Source: Symsagittifera roscoffensis
Lineage: Eukaryota > Xenacoelomorpha > Acoela > Convolutidae
Length of the DNA stretch: 64,000 bases
Assembly: GCF_963678635.1 (NCBI RefSeq)
Contig: NC_087062.1
Span: 46,089,758 to 46,153,757, forward strand
Direction: 5' to 3'
In this document: piece after piece, positions 10,980-21,884 of the stretch
How the letters are laid out: every line of letters starts with the position of its first letter
How positions within the stretch are numbered: position 1 is the stretch's first letter
Notes under the pieces: model-generated
Told to the model about the DNA's origin: nothing
Database searches by the model: none
Seen by the model: only the letters and a program-made list of their open reading frames with translations
Translations under genes and position numbers: made by a program

Positions 10980-11640
10980 AAAATAAGTAAATTTTGTTTT
11001 ATGTGAACAAAATTACGAACTAGAATGTATATGTAGCTGAAAAAATTATCCTGAGTTTTTCAAAACTCAGTAATACAATGATTGTATGGACATTCATCAG
11101 ATTTTAAACTTGAACTACTGCAAAAACTAAAAAATTGGTGGACAGATGACGTTGATGGAGGTTGTATTAGTTTTAACTTGTATACAAACACAGAAAGCTC
11201 AATAATTTTGATAAAACGATGCAGAGGAGATTTCAGCAAAACAGATTACTGCCAGATTTATCAAGAATGTTCTTATCTAGAAAAAATAACCCAGACAGAG
11301 TGGTCAATCAACAAAACAAAATCAAAAAAAAAGAAGAGCTTTTAAAACAAAAATTGGAGATAAGAAACATCATTTCGATTACTGTTTTGAGTTTGTTACA
11401 AATACAAAATCTAGATTTGTCAGAATATCTTTTAGTCGATTGTCCAAATTGACAAACCTTTTGGTTGTTTATATTACAATATACCAAGGAGAAAGCGATA
11501 AAAAAGTATATTTTGTCAATTATTTTTCACAGGAGAGAAATAGAACAAATCGGAAAAAAAAGTGATCGAAAATCCAAAATTTGAATTGAGTGTCGAAAAA
11601 ACAATATGAACCAGACCAAAAATCTCATTTCTTTCACTGT
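10980..11640 (+). repeat. Array module R, first copy
   Basis: The left end of the array. It carries the R coding remnant described at 11,082-11,345 and a further open stretch to 11,452. Its left boundary is gradual. Confidence 0.65.
11082..11345 (+). pseudogene. R-module coding remnant (unidentified protein)
   Basis: This is the longest surviving frame of a coding sequence repeated in every R module. It starts MYGHSSDFKLELLQKLKNWW, continues DDVDGGCISFNLYTNTESS and reaches QECSYLEKITQTEWSINKTK before a Lys run. The same peptide is partly open near 16,730, 23,610, 25,752, 27,806, 29,880, 35,290 and 40,381, where stops or frameshifts interrupt it. In several copies a downstream frame holds an Arg/Lys/Phe-rich piece that may be its continuation. 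The N-terminal words follow a CATTCATCAG acceptor-like site, so an upstream exon is possible. No family was recognised. Confidence 0.45.
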
Positions 11641-12231
11641 GGTGTCAAATGTATATTTTAGTTATTTTAGAAAAACTCAATAAAATGGATTGATTGGGAA
11701 TTTTCATAAACATAGTTTTGCTGTGATCTAAAATCATTTTAAAATTTTTGAATGCTTCATTCTGATTGGTCACTACCACAAATATTATCTGTGAAGGAAT
11801 TCTCGATTGCTTGATATCAAAATTTTTGAAAACTTCAAAGTTAGATTGGATGATTTTTATTTCAGCTTGGCCGATTAGGATGATATTCTTTCTGATTTTC
11901 TTTCGTGTTAAAAACAAATAGTTAAGAAAATTACATAACTGTTTTTTTAATCATTTTCGAGGCTATTCAACTCATCTAATCCAAAAATTTGGCAATTTTT
12001 GAATCTCTCATTTTTTCTCAAGTTCCTTTTTACTTATTGAGATGCCATCACTGAATCAAAAGGAAGAAATTAGATTTTTGCAAAAATTAGTTTAAAAACT
12101 CATAAAAAAAAGTTGCGTCTTGCAAAAAATTTTTTCGAAAATACGCATACTTGTTAAAAAACAATTACCCTTTTTGCATCTTGTAAAAGAGTAACATACA
12201 TTTATTCGTTGAAAAGCATTCAAAATAAAGT
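11522..12231 (+). repeat. 710 bp tandem unit 1
   Basis: Module S, then the first eight codons of the MPSL gene fused to block Q. The gene start is at 12,042, and the fused frame reads MPSLNQKEEIRFLQ and stops at 12,095. The zinc-finger codons are absent. This unit is slightly more diverged than the next two. Confidence 0.75.
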
Positions 12232-12941
12232 TTTTTTTCACTGGATAGAAATAGAACAAATCGGAGAAAAAGTGTTCGAAAACTCAAAATTTGAATTGAG
12301 TGTCGAAAGAACAAAATGAACCAGACCAAAAACTTCATTTATCTCACTATAGTGTCAAATGTATATTTTAGTTATTTTAGAAAAACTGAATAAAACGGAT
12401 TGATTGGGAAGTTTCATAAACATAGTTTTGTTCTGATCTAAAAACATTTAAAAATTTTTTAATGCTTCATTCTGATTGGTTACTACCACAAATATTACCT
12501 ATGAAGGAATGCTCGATTGCTTGATATCGAAATTTTTGAAAACTTCAAAGTTAGATTGGATGATTTTTATTTCAGCTTGGCCGATTAGGATGATATTCTT
12601 TCTGATTTTCTTTCGTGTTAAAAACAAATGGTTAAGAAAATTACATAACTGTTTTTTTAATCATTTTCGAGGCTATTCAACTCATCTAATCCAAAAATTT
12701 GGGAATTTTTGAATCTCTCATTTTTTCTCAAGTTCATTTTTACTTATTGAGATGCCATCACTGAATCAAAAGGAAGAAATTAGGTTTTTGCAAAAATTAG
12801 TTTAAAAACTCATAAAAAAAAGTTGCGTCTTGCAAAAAAAATTTTCGAAAATACGCATACTTGTTAAAAAACAATTACCCTTTTTGCATCTTGTAAAAGA
12901 GTAACATACATTTATTCGTTGAAAAGCATTCAAAATAAAGT
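12232..12941 (+). repeat. 710 bp tandem unit 2
   Basis: Same order as the first unit, with the MPSL start at 12,752 and Q directly behind it. It is nearly identical to the following unit. A 78-codon open frame at 12,476-12,712 is shared by the copies but runs through the upstream region and has no protein-like conservation, so it is not called as a gene. Confidence 0.8.
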
Positions 12942-13650
12942 TTTTTTTCACTGGATAGAAATAGAACAAATCGGAGAAAAATTGTTCGAAAACTCAAAAT
13001 TTGAATTGAGTGTCGAAAAAACAAAATGAACCAGACCAAAAACTTCATTTATCTCACTATAGTGTCAAATGTATATTTTAGTTATTTTAGAAAAACTGAA
13101 TAAAACGGATTGGTTGGGAAGTTTCACAAACATAGTTTTGTTCTGATCTAAAAACATTTAAAAATTTTTGAATGCTTCATTCTGATTGGTTACTACCACA
13201 AATATTACCTCTGAAGGAATGCTCGATTGCTTGATATCAAAATTTTTGAAAACTTCAAAGTTAGATTGGATGATTTTTATTTCAGCTTGGCCGATTAGGA
13301 TGATATTCTTTCTGATTTTCTTTCGTGTTAAAAACAAATGGTTAAGAAAATTACATAACTGTTTTTTTAATCATTTTCGAGGCTATTCAACTCATCTAAT
13401 CCAAAAATTTGGGAATTTTTGAATATCTCATTTTTTCTCAAGTTAATTTTTTTTATTGAGATGCCATCACTGAATCAAAAGGAAGAAATTAGATTTTTGC
13501 AAAAATTAGTTTAAAAACTCATAAAAAAAAGTTGCGTCTTGCAAAATTTTTTTTCAAAAATACGCACACTTGTTAAAAAACAATTACCCTTTTTGCATCT
13601 TGTAAAAGAGTAACATACATTTATTCGTTGAAAAGCATTCAAAATAAAGT
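12942..13650 (+). repeat. 710 bp tandem unit 3
   Basis: A 709 bp copy of the preceding unit, with the MPSL start at 13,461 fused to Q. Differences from the preceding unit are few by eye, which indicates recent duplication. Confidence 0.8.
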
Positions 13651-14281
13651 TTTTTTTCACTGGATAGAAATAGAACAAATCGGAGAAAAAGTGTTCGAAA
13701 ACTCAAAATTTGAATTGAGTGTCGAAAAAACAAAATGAACCAGACCAAAAACTTCATTTATTTTATTATAGTGTCAAATGTATATTTTAGTTATTTTAGA
13801 AAAACTGAATAAAACGGATTGGTTGGGAAGTTTCATAAACATAGTTTTGTTCTGATCTAAAAACATTTAAAAATTTTTGAATGCTTCATTCTGATTGGTT
13901 ACTACCACAAATATTACCTCTGAAGGATTGCTCGATTGCTTGATATCAAAATTTTTGAAAACTTCAAAGTTAGATTGGATGATTTTTATTTCAGCTTGGC
14001 CGATTAGGATGATATTCTTTCTGATTTTCTTTCGTGTTAAAAACAAATGGTTAAGAAAATTACATAACTGTTTTTTAATCATTTTTGAGACTATTCATAT
14101 CTTCTAGTCCATAAGTTTTGGGCTTTTTCAATCTCTCATTTTTTCTCAAGTTCGTTTTTACTTATTGAGATGCCATCACTGAATAAAAAGGAAAGAGTTG
14201 CATGTCTTGAGTGTGGCAGAGAATACAATTGTAAAGACTGGTCAAGACATCGTACAAACTATTCGAACAAAAAAATTTCTT
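13651..14281 (+). repeat. 710 bp tandem unit 4 (partial, with gene)
   Basis: Begins like the previous units. Instead of joining Q it runs into a longer MPSL gene (14,170-14,334) and then block P. It therefore shows the pre-fusion arrangement from which the 710 bp units were probably cut. Confidence 0.7.
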
Positions 14282-14334
14282 CAGACTTTTTGCATTTTAA
14301 AGAAAAATGTAACAAGATTTTCTTGCACTGTTGA
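14170..14334 (+). CDS. Short MPSL zinc-finger protein, copy at 14.2 kb
   Basis: An open frame of 54 codons. MPSLNKKERVACLECGRE leads into a finger with Cys12, Cys15 and His27, but the fourth ligand, Cys31 in the sister copies, is Tyr here. The C-terminus (FKEKCNKIFLHC) has further Cys and His. It lacks the second C2H2 finger and the intron of the long form at 17,813. Module S with ATTGG boxes lies upstream. It could be a real micro-protein or a decayed truncated copy; the lost ligand favours decay. Confidence 0.35.
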   Translation: MPSLNKKERVACLECGREYNCKDWSRHRTNYSNKKISSDFLHFKEKCNKIFLHC

Positions 14335-15646
14335 AAAATAAAATTTATGAAATTCTTTGTTCTAGTTTTGATCACTAACAAAACTTTTTTTTCTATGTAT
14401 GTTGATCAAAAACATCAGAAAAACAATGTATTAGGATAGGGAATATCACTCAAAGTCATCAATAATGATAGTTTCTAAACAATAAGTTAACAAGTTTCTT
14501 ACAAGGAAATTTTTGATTTGTGCTTGTTCATAAGAAGGAAAATAAATTTAGCAAATACTTTTTGAAAAAAATAAGAAAAAAAGTTGCACTTTGTAGAAAA
14601 TTTTTTTGAACATTTTCGCTTTCTTGTTAAAAACATCATTACAATTTTTGCAACTTGCAATGTTTTCCACAAATTTTTTGCATACTTGTTGAAAAAGTTA
14701 AAACATTTTGACAAATTGTAGAAAATTTTTACCTGAAACTTTGTATAATTGATAAATAAATTTTTGTATTTCAAGAAAAATTTCTAAAGTTTTTCTTACA
14801 TTTTTAACACAAAAAAATGTATGACATTTTTTGTTCTGGTTTTTATCATAAACAAAATCACACGTCTTTGGCTCTAAATCATCAACAAAATAATATTTTT
14901 ACATAGGAAATAGCACACGAAGATATCAATAATAAAAAGTTTTAGTTAATTAAACAAGTTTTTTACACTAAAAGTTTGCGTTTTTTGCATTTGCATAAAA
15001 AAAAATAGATTTTTGCAAAAATTAGTTTAAAAACTCATAAAAAAAAGTTACGTATTGCAAAAAAATTTTCAAAAAAACGCATACTTGTTAAAAAACAATT
15101 ACTCTTTTTGCATCTTGTAAAAGAGTAACATAAATTTATTCGTTGAAAAGCATTCAAAATAAAAAATTTTCTCACTGGATACAAATAGAACAAATTGGAG
15201 AAAAAGTGATCGAAAATTGAAAATTTGAATTGAGTGTCGAAAAAACAAAATGAACCAGACCAAAAACATCATTTATCTCACTATAGTGTCAAATGTATAT
15301 TTTAGTTATTTTAGAAAAACTGAATAAAACGGATTGGTTGGGAAGTTTCATAAACATAGTTTTGTTCTGATCTAAAAACATTTAAAAATTTTTGAATGCT
15401 TCATTCTGATTGGTTACTACCACAAATATTACCTCTGAAGAAATGCTCGATTGCTTGATATCAAAATTTTTGACAACTTCAAAGTTAGATTGGATGATTT
15501 TTATTTCAGCTTGGCCGATTAGGATGATATTCTTTCTGATTTTCTTTCGTGTTAAAAACAAATGGTTAAGAAAGTTACATAACTGTTTTTTTAATCATTT
15601 TCGCGGCTATTCAACTCATCTAATCCAAAAATTTAGGAATTTTTGT
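14282..15646 (+). repeat. 1,365 bp tandem unit (P-Q-S)
   Basis: Block P (to about 15,000), block Q (about 15,000-15,170) and module S (about 15,170-15,640). The start word CAGACTTTTTGCATTTT recurs exactly 1,365 bp later. At its right end module S runs straight into the gene tail word, so the zinc-finger part of the MPSL gene is deleted here. The - strand open frames rich in Lys, Asn and Phe within P are composition effects. Confidence 0.7.
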
Positions 15647-16521
15647 CAGACTTTTTGCATTTTAAAGAAAAATGTAACAAGATTTTCTTGCACTGTTTAA
15701 AAATAAAATTTATGAAATTCTTTCTTCTAGTTTTGATCACTAACAAAACTTTTTTTTCTATGTATGTTGATCAAAAACATCAGAAAAACAATGTATTAGG
15801 ATAGGGAATATCACTCAAAGTCATCAATAATGATAATTTCTAAACAATAACTTAACAAATTCTTACAAGGAAATTTTTGATTTGTGCTTGTTCATAAGAA
15901 GGAAAATAAGTTTTTGCAAATACTTTTTGAAAAAAATAAGAAAAAAAGTTGCACTTTGTAGAAAATTTTTTTGAACATTTTCGCTTTCTTGTTAAAAACA
16001 TCATTACAATTTTTGCAACTTGCAATGTTTTCCACAAAATTTTTTGCATACTTGTTGAAAAAATTAAAACATTTTGACAAATTGTAGAAAATTTTTACCT
16101 GAAACTTTGTATAATTGATAAATAAATTTTTGCATTTCAAAAAAAATTGTTAAAGTTTTTCTTACATTTTCAACACAAAAAAAAATGTTTGACATTTTTT
16201 GTTCTGGTTTCTATCATAGACAAAATCACACGTCATTGGCTCTAAATCATCAACAAAATAATATTTTTACATAGGAAATAGCACACGAAGATACCAATAA
16301 TAAAAAGTTTTAGTTAATTAAAAAAGTTTTTTACAGTAAAAATTTGGGTTTTTCGCATTTGCAAAAAAAAGAAATTAGATTTTTGCAAAAATTAGTTTAA
16401 AAACTCATAAAAAAAGTTTCGTTTTGCAAAAAATTTTTTCGAAAATACGCATACTTGATAAAAAATAATTACCCTTTTTGCATCTTGTAAAAGAGTAACA
16501 TAAATTTATTCATTGAAAAGC
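15647..16521 (+). repeat. Second P-Q segment
   Basis: A second copy of P followed by Q, closely similar to the segment that starts 1,365 bp upstream. It contains no gene. It leads directly into the first long unit. Confidence 0.7.
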
Positions 16522-17330
16522 ATTCAAAATTAAATAAATTTAATTTTGAAAATAATTTCAAGAAGAAACATTTAAAAGTTACAGAAAAACATATTTAAAT
16601 ACTGTTTTTATCAAAAATTAACTAAATTTATTTTTAATGTGATCAAAATTACAAAATAGAATGTATATGTAGTTGAAAAAATTATCATGATTTTTTCAAA
16701 ACTTTATATTACATTGGTTGTATGGACATTCATCAGATTTTAAGCTTGATATAGTACAAAAACTAAAAAATTGGTGGACAGATGACGTTGATGGAGGTTG
16801 TATTAGTTTTAACTTGTATACAAACACAGAAAACTCGATTAAAAGATAGAGAGGAGATTTCAGAAATAAAAGAATACTACCAGATTTATCAAGAATGTTC
16901 TTATTTAGAAGAGTTAACTCAGACTGAGTGGCCAATCAACAAAAAAAACGAAAAAAACTGAAGAGCTTTTGAAACTAAAATTGAAGATAAGAAACATCAT
17001 TTCGATTACTGTTTTGAATTTGTTAAAAATACAAAATCTAGATTTTTCAGAATTTTTTTCGGTCGGTTGTCCAAATTTACAAAGCTTCTGATTGTTTGTA
17101 TTGCAATATACCAAAGAGAAAGCGATAAAAATGTATATTTTGGTTATTTTTTTTCACTAAATAGAAATAGAACGAATCGAAAAAAATTTGATCGAAATTT
17201 CAAATTTTGAATTGTGTATCGAAAAAATAAAAAAACCAGACAACAAATCTGGTTTATTTCACTGTGTTGTCAAATTTATGTTTTAGTTTTGTTAGAAAAA
17301 CTCAAAAAAAATCGTTGAATGGGAAGTTTC

Positions 17331-17812
17331 ATGAACATAGTTTTGTTCTGATATAAAAAACATTTTAAAACCTATGAACACTTCATTCTGATTGGTTAAC
17401 ACCTCAAATATTACCTGTGAAGGAATGCTTGATTTTGTGATATCAAATTGCTGCACACTTCATTTAGAGTGAAAGTTTGATTTTGATTGATTGATATCAA
17501 AAAAAAAAAAAAATTTTCCTTATAGGTAATTTTCGATTCTGATTGGTTGATTTCAAAATTTTTGAAAACTTCAGAGTAAGATTGGATAATTTTCATTTCA
17601 GCTTGGCCAAAGTAGACTAAATTTTTCCGATTTTCTTTCAATTTAAAAACAATTGGTTAGGAAAATTACATAATTGCTTTTTCAATCTTTTTATGAGGCT
17701 ATTCAACTCTCCTTATCAAAAAATTTTGGGCTTTTTAAATCTCCCGTTTAAAAAGATAGTGAGGGTTTTTTAAATCTCCTGTTTATTCTCAAGTTCTTCT
17801 TTACTTTTTGAA
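17331..17812 (+). promoter_or_regulatory. Putative promoter/5' region with inverted CCAAT boxes
   Basis: The region directly upstream of the intact zinc-finger start holds GATTGGTT at 17,390 and 17,541, GATTGGAT at 17,580 and a related GATTGATTG near 17,485. ATTGG is CCAAT read on the other strand, the binding word of NF-Y-type factors. The same boxes sit at the same places upstream of every MPSL copy; the short-type S module has two. A T/C-rich stretch precedes the ATG. No TATA box was singled out because the DNA is AT-rich throughout. The promoter role is inferred from position and conservation only. Confidence 0.4.
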
Positions 17813-18316
17813 ATGCCGTCACTGATTAGAAACAAAAAAATTGTATGTTTTGAGTGTGGAAGAGAATACAATCAAACAGACTCGTCAAGATATTGTACAA
17901 CCTGTGGTGTTTTGAAGTGTTCCAATTGTAACTTTCATTTATATAGCAGCGAGGAACTCATTAATCATATCAAGAAGAAGCATTCTTTTTGTCAACATAA
18001 TGTTAAATATGGAAAGGACGCTCAACTGTCTCCAAACACACTTCAAAAGAAGGTAAAATTAGTTTTTTAGGTTAAAATTATAGGAGAAATTACTATGAAT
18101 AGTTGCTTTTACTGAATCTGAAAAATCTATACAATTGTGATAGATACGAAAAAAATCTAGAAAAATTTATACAGTTTTTTCATCACAATTCTTGTTCTGT
18201 CATTTAATTTTTTCTATTGATAGGTTCTGTTTCACGATAGAAGCAGCAAAAATCGAGTTCAAATTGTTGTGAAGACTTCAATGGAAATCGATTCGAAAAT
18301 TTTGAATCTACAGTAA
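17813..18316 (+). CDS. MPSL zinc-finger protein, long form, intact copy (two exons)
   Basis: Exon 1 (17,813-18,052, 80 codons) ends at AAGAAG/GTAAAATT, and exon 2 (18,224-18,316) follows CTATTGATAG in phase 0, giving 110 aa ending ILNLQ. Cys12, Cys15 and Cys31 form part of a first finger, with Tyr at position 27 where the short forms have His. Cys36, Cys39, His52 and His57 make a C2H2 finger (C-x2-C-x12-H-x4-H) with Leu49 in the hydrophobic position. Exon 2 is basic and Ser-rich. It is probably nuclear and nucleic-acid binding, by analogy with single-finger proteins. This is the only long copy with both ATG and Cys12. The reading frame across the splice is also kept in the copy at 30,918, which supports the intron. 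No named family was recognised. Confidence 0.65.
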
Positions 18317-21019
18317 AAACTCCATTGGTTGCAAGCTTGCGGAGATTTTGCTGCAATAAGTTTGTAGTAAAAGTGCAAAACATATGCTAATGTGTGGTTC
18401 GGAATTTGTTAAAAAATGTTAAAAAAAACTGGTTATATATAAATATTTGTTAAATCAAACATTTTGCCTAGTCACCAATTTGAAGTTTTCCTTGTTAAGT
18501 GCTTGTAAAAGTGTTCATAGAATTGGGCATTTTTCAGCAGATAGTGAGGGTTGATTTATCAAGAATTGTTGTTTTTTTACCTGCTCTCGACATTTTCAGA
18601 AAAAAAATTGACAATTGACCTGGAAAAAATGAACAAATGTTTTTGCTAGCTTTTTGAAATTTCAAGATAATATTAAACATCATTCTGAACCAAAAATTTA
18701 CTTCAATAAAAAAATTCAGATTTGAAACAGCAACATACAATTATCAGGCTGAGAAAACTATTTAAAGATTTTTAGGATAGGACTTTTGATATTAATTCTG
18801 CTTCGGGTTTTCGAACTTTCGTTTAAATGATACATTTTTCTATCTAAAATTCAATTTTCAAGTAAAAATTTGTTCAAATTGCATAAAATTGGAAGATAGT
18901 AGATGAAGTAGAAAGTACTAAATTGAGATACAAACTCAATTCAACCCACTAGTGGTTCTGAGATTTTTTAACCAAAATTTAGCTTATAAATTATATTTTG
19001 AGAAAAAGTCCAACATAAAAGTGTCGAAGATTTATATTTATGTGTATTTTATTGAAAAATTTGTTATCATTTGATATGTTAGGTAAGTTTGTATGAAAAT
19101 TCAAATGTTTTGAGGATAATTTAATTGAAATAAACTCAACTCCGACATCTTTTGGAAGATGGTACATGAAGCATAAATCAAAAAATTTGCTCTCAAGATC
19201 TACATTTCTTTATTTTAGAGAAAAAACAAAAAAAATTGATGCAGACAGATTTTTAGAGAAAGTAATATGAAGCTTTCTAAAAAATTTTAAAAAAACTGAT
19301 GCTTTAGTTAAGCCCGATGCAAGATCTCTTATTTTTAGAAAACTTAACTAGACAAAAATTTAGACAGAGAGTAAAGATTTTGTTCTGGTTAGCCTCAATT
19401 GTTTTCAATTAAAAAATTAGGAAAATTAGAACTATACAGTTTTTCGCATAATAAGTTTGGCAAAATTATTCAATTGTTACAGTTTGCCCCTGGATTTACT
19501 TTTTTATATCGGTTTTTCTAAGAACCGTTCTTTTAAAAGTTTATAGATGTTGCAGAATTTAGGAACTAGGTTCCCTTGCGTATTTGTACTTCCGAAGGTA
19601 TTCAGATTATAACCAAAAGAGCTGCTCTTAATTTGTTCTAAAAAACATTCCTTTTTTGTATTCTTAGTATATATGTACTTTTGATTGCTTTACCTAGCAC
19701 CAATTCTATTTCTTTTACAAAAACTTCCGACAAAAATCAAGAATAAAAATTGATTTACTAATTAATTTGCAAGAAAGTGATAGTTATTGATCTCAAAAAT
19801 TGTTTTGTTGCTTAAATGATTTACTGTAGCAACTGAACAAGGGCTCTAAAGGAAAACTTATAAAAATTACATAGTTATAATCAGACGTTATCAGTTCTAA
19901 TTTTATCTCAACCAACAAATTGTTCGTTCAATTGAGATTTCCTCCTAAATTCAACAGTTCTGAGTTAATTTTCCCACAAAGTGAGTTCAATAGCGAAAAA
20001 ATTAACTGAACAGGGAGCAAAAATAACCTTGAAACATAGAAAATTTCTACAGAAAAATTATGAAATTTATGTTGTAGAAGCAACAGAGAGATAATCATCA
20101 GTTCTGAAGAAGATTTTTTTGAATTTCATCCAAGCTAAAAGACTTTTGAGAAAAAAATGACCCCATTTTTAGTTAATTTTAGCAAAAAAAAATGGTCTTT
20201 TTCCATCAATGAGGCTAGCCTTATGATTATTGTTAAGTGCAAAACTTCTCAGAAGTTAAAATTTTTGTAGAGTTTTGGTTGATCCTTAAGAAAAAATTGA
20301 GGAAGACTCGAATCACGGAGTTTTATCTAGGATTTCTATGAATAATGCTTATTGTTCTTTGAATTATTTTCCTAGGTAAAATCTCCTTGAATTGAACAAT
20401 AAACCACTTAATTTTACAAATAAAAGCAAAAAAAATGGAAAATTTTTGATAGATTTTATTCATTTTTACTTTACTTACTCAAAAATTACGAGTATTTTTC
20501 CAGAGAAGTCGGTTCAATATTGATTCAGCTAATAAGTGCTTTCTTTTTAGTGTTCAGAGCCCTATATAACCCTTTTTTTTAGCTCAAACTAGAGAAATTT
20601 TATCGTATTTTGAAATTTTGATTGAAAATTGTGGAAAAATCTATATTTTTGTTCAAAATTTTGAATCATTGTCTCAATATCATGCGACTTAAAATATTTT
20701 TTTGAGCTTAATTCTAAACTCTGCTCGTAAGTATAATTTTTTAATTACATCAGAAGCAACAAAAAAATGGCCAAAATCCTGAGATTTTAGCAGTTTTTTT
20801 TTCCAAAAAAAAACGTTTTTGCAAAAAAAAAAATTTTTTTTCTTTTTTTTTCAAAAAATAAAAAATTGAAAGTTTTGCATTTTTTCCAAAGACTTGATTT
20901 TTTTTGAAATTTCAGTAGATTTGAGCATAGTTTCTCAAATTATACTATCATACAGTTTCTCAAATCATACAGGAAACCTTAATTAGATGATCATACTTTT
21001 TTGAAAATTATGATAATCT
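18317..21019 (+). repeat. Tail T of unit L1, non-coding part
   Basis: About 2.7 kb of AT-rich sequence repeated at 31.4-34.1 kb and 36.8-39.5 kb and in part at 22.8-23.6 kb. No long open frame, RNA gene or internal repeat was recognised in it. Parts such as 19,480-19,700 are less AT-rich and very well kept between copies, so an old exon or regulatory element cannot be excluded. Confidence 0.6.
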
Positions 21020-21408
21020 AATAAAATAGTTAATAGATCGAATTATATCAAAAAGTATCGTGTTTTGAACCTTTTTCGAAAATTTTTGTTGAAAAGTCTC
21101 AATTTTTGCCCAAATTCTCTAATCATTGACTTACCATGTACCAACAACTACTTACATTACCTTCATTCCACAATCTACACGTAATTAACTATTAATTTTT
21201 TTCAATTAGATAACACGCGCGGAAATGTTTGCGAAAAAACTAGACATTTCCACACAAAATCCAAAAAACTTTCGTTTTTCTTATAATTCTCTTGCCATCA
21301 CACAAACCATGAAACCTTACAATTTTTATTCTCTATCTTAATACATTTTAGACTCTATACCCAATGTTAATGCATAGCATGCAGACCAGAAATCTTTAAC
21401 GTATCTTA
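21020..21408 (+). repeat. Dispersed repeat X, copy 2
   Basis: The reverse complement of this segment matches 4,472-4,851, with shared words such as CATCACACAAACCAT and AGACTCTATACCCAATG. It lies inside tail T, just before the LINE 3' fragment. Confidence 0.7.
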
Positions 21409-21562
21409 AAACATGGGGTCCCCATGCCTCCCACCACTTAACCTCCAACATGTACAACTTATATCGCTGTTGTAGTTTCTCGTCTCTAAAAGTGATTTTT
21501 CACTTAGAAAAAAAAACAATTTTAATTATATCGGAAGCGCAGCAACAACGCAAACGATCTTT

Positions 21563-21772
21563 TTGCTAAAAAAAAAGCTAACTTTGTCAGTCTATGAGCT
21601 TCATATTTACGAATTACTAAAAACTGTTTTGAAGCCGAAAAATGATTTCATTCGGAAAGTTATCTTAAGTATTTTTTCGTTTTCTAAACCAATTCTCTAC
21701 ATACTCGGAGATCAATTGCAGATCTTCTTTTCAATTCCCGTTGGAAGACCAAGCTGGAAAAATGTTCCATAG
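21563..21772 (+). pseudogene. LINE ORF2 C-terminal fragment in tail T
   Basis: A 69-codon open stretch containing LSVYELHIYELLKTVLKPKN. It resembles the C-terminal end of CR1-like LINE reverse transcriptase proteins, in which an IYELLK helix is followed by basic residues. It stops at PSWKNVP. The same stretch occurs at 34,672-34,860 and in part near 39,880-39,958. It is a 3' fragment only. The LINE assignment rests on my recall of that ending. Confidence 0.4.
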
Positions 21773-21884
21773 GTTCAAAATCGATAAAGATGTATAATAC
21801 CATTAAAGCAACTGGTTTTTTACTGTCAGTTTCGTCGTGTTTAATTTTGATTAATCTACATTATATAACACAAATATTCACAAA

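Larger units (their letters stand above)
16522..21884 (+). repeat. Long array unit L1 (R-S'-gene-T)
   Basis: The best preserved long unit. Module R is at 16,522-17,330, upstream region S' at 17,331-17,812, the two-exon zinc-finger gene at 17,813-18,316 and tail T at 18,317-21,884. It ends at ATTCACAAAAGCA, where the other long units continue with a tRNA-like sequence; here S' of the next unit follows at once. Confidence 0.75.

Noticed and set aside
12476-15700. Repeated 78-codon + strand frame starting MVTTTNIT
   Set aside because: It runs through the promoter-like module S and has no domain; its conservation is explained by the recent tandem duplication.
19480-19720. Possible exon in tail T, less AT-rich and well kept between copies
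   Set aside because: No open frame is shared by all copies and no splice sites stand out; conservation matches the rest of the tail.
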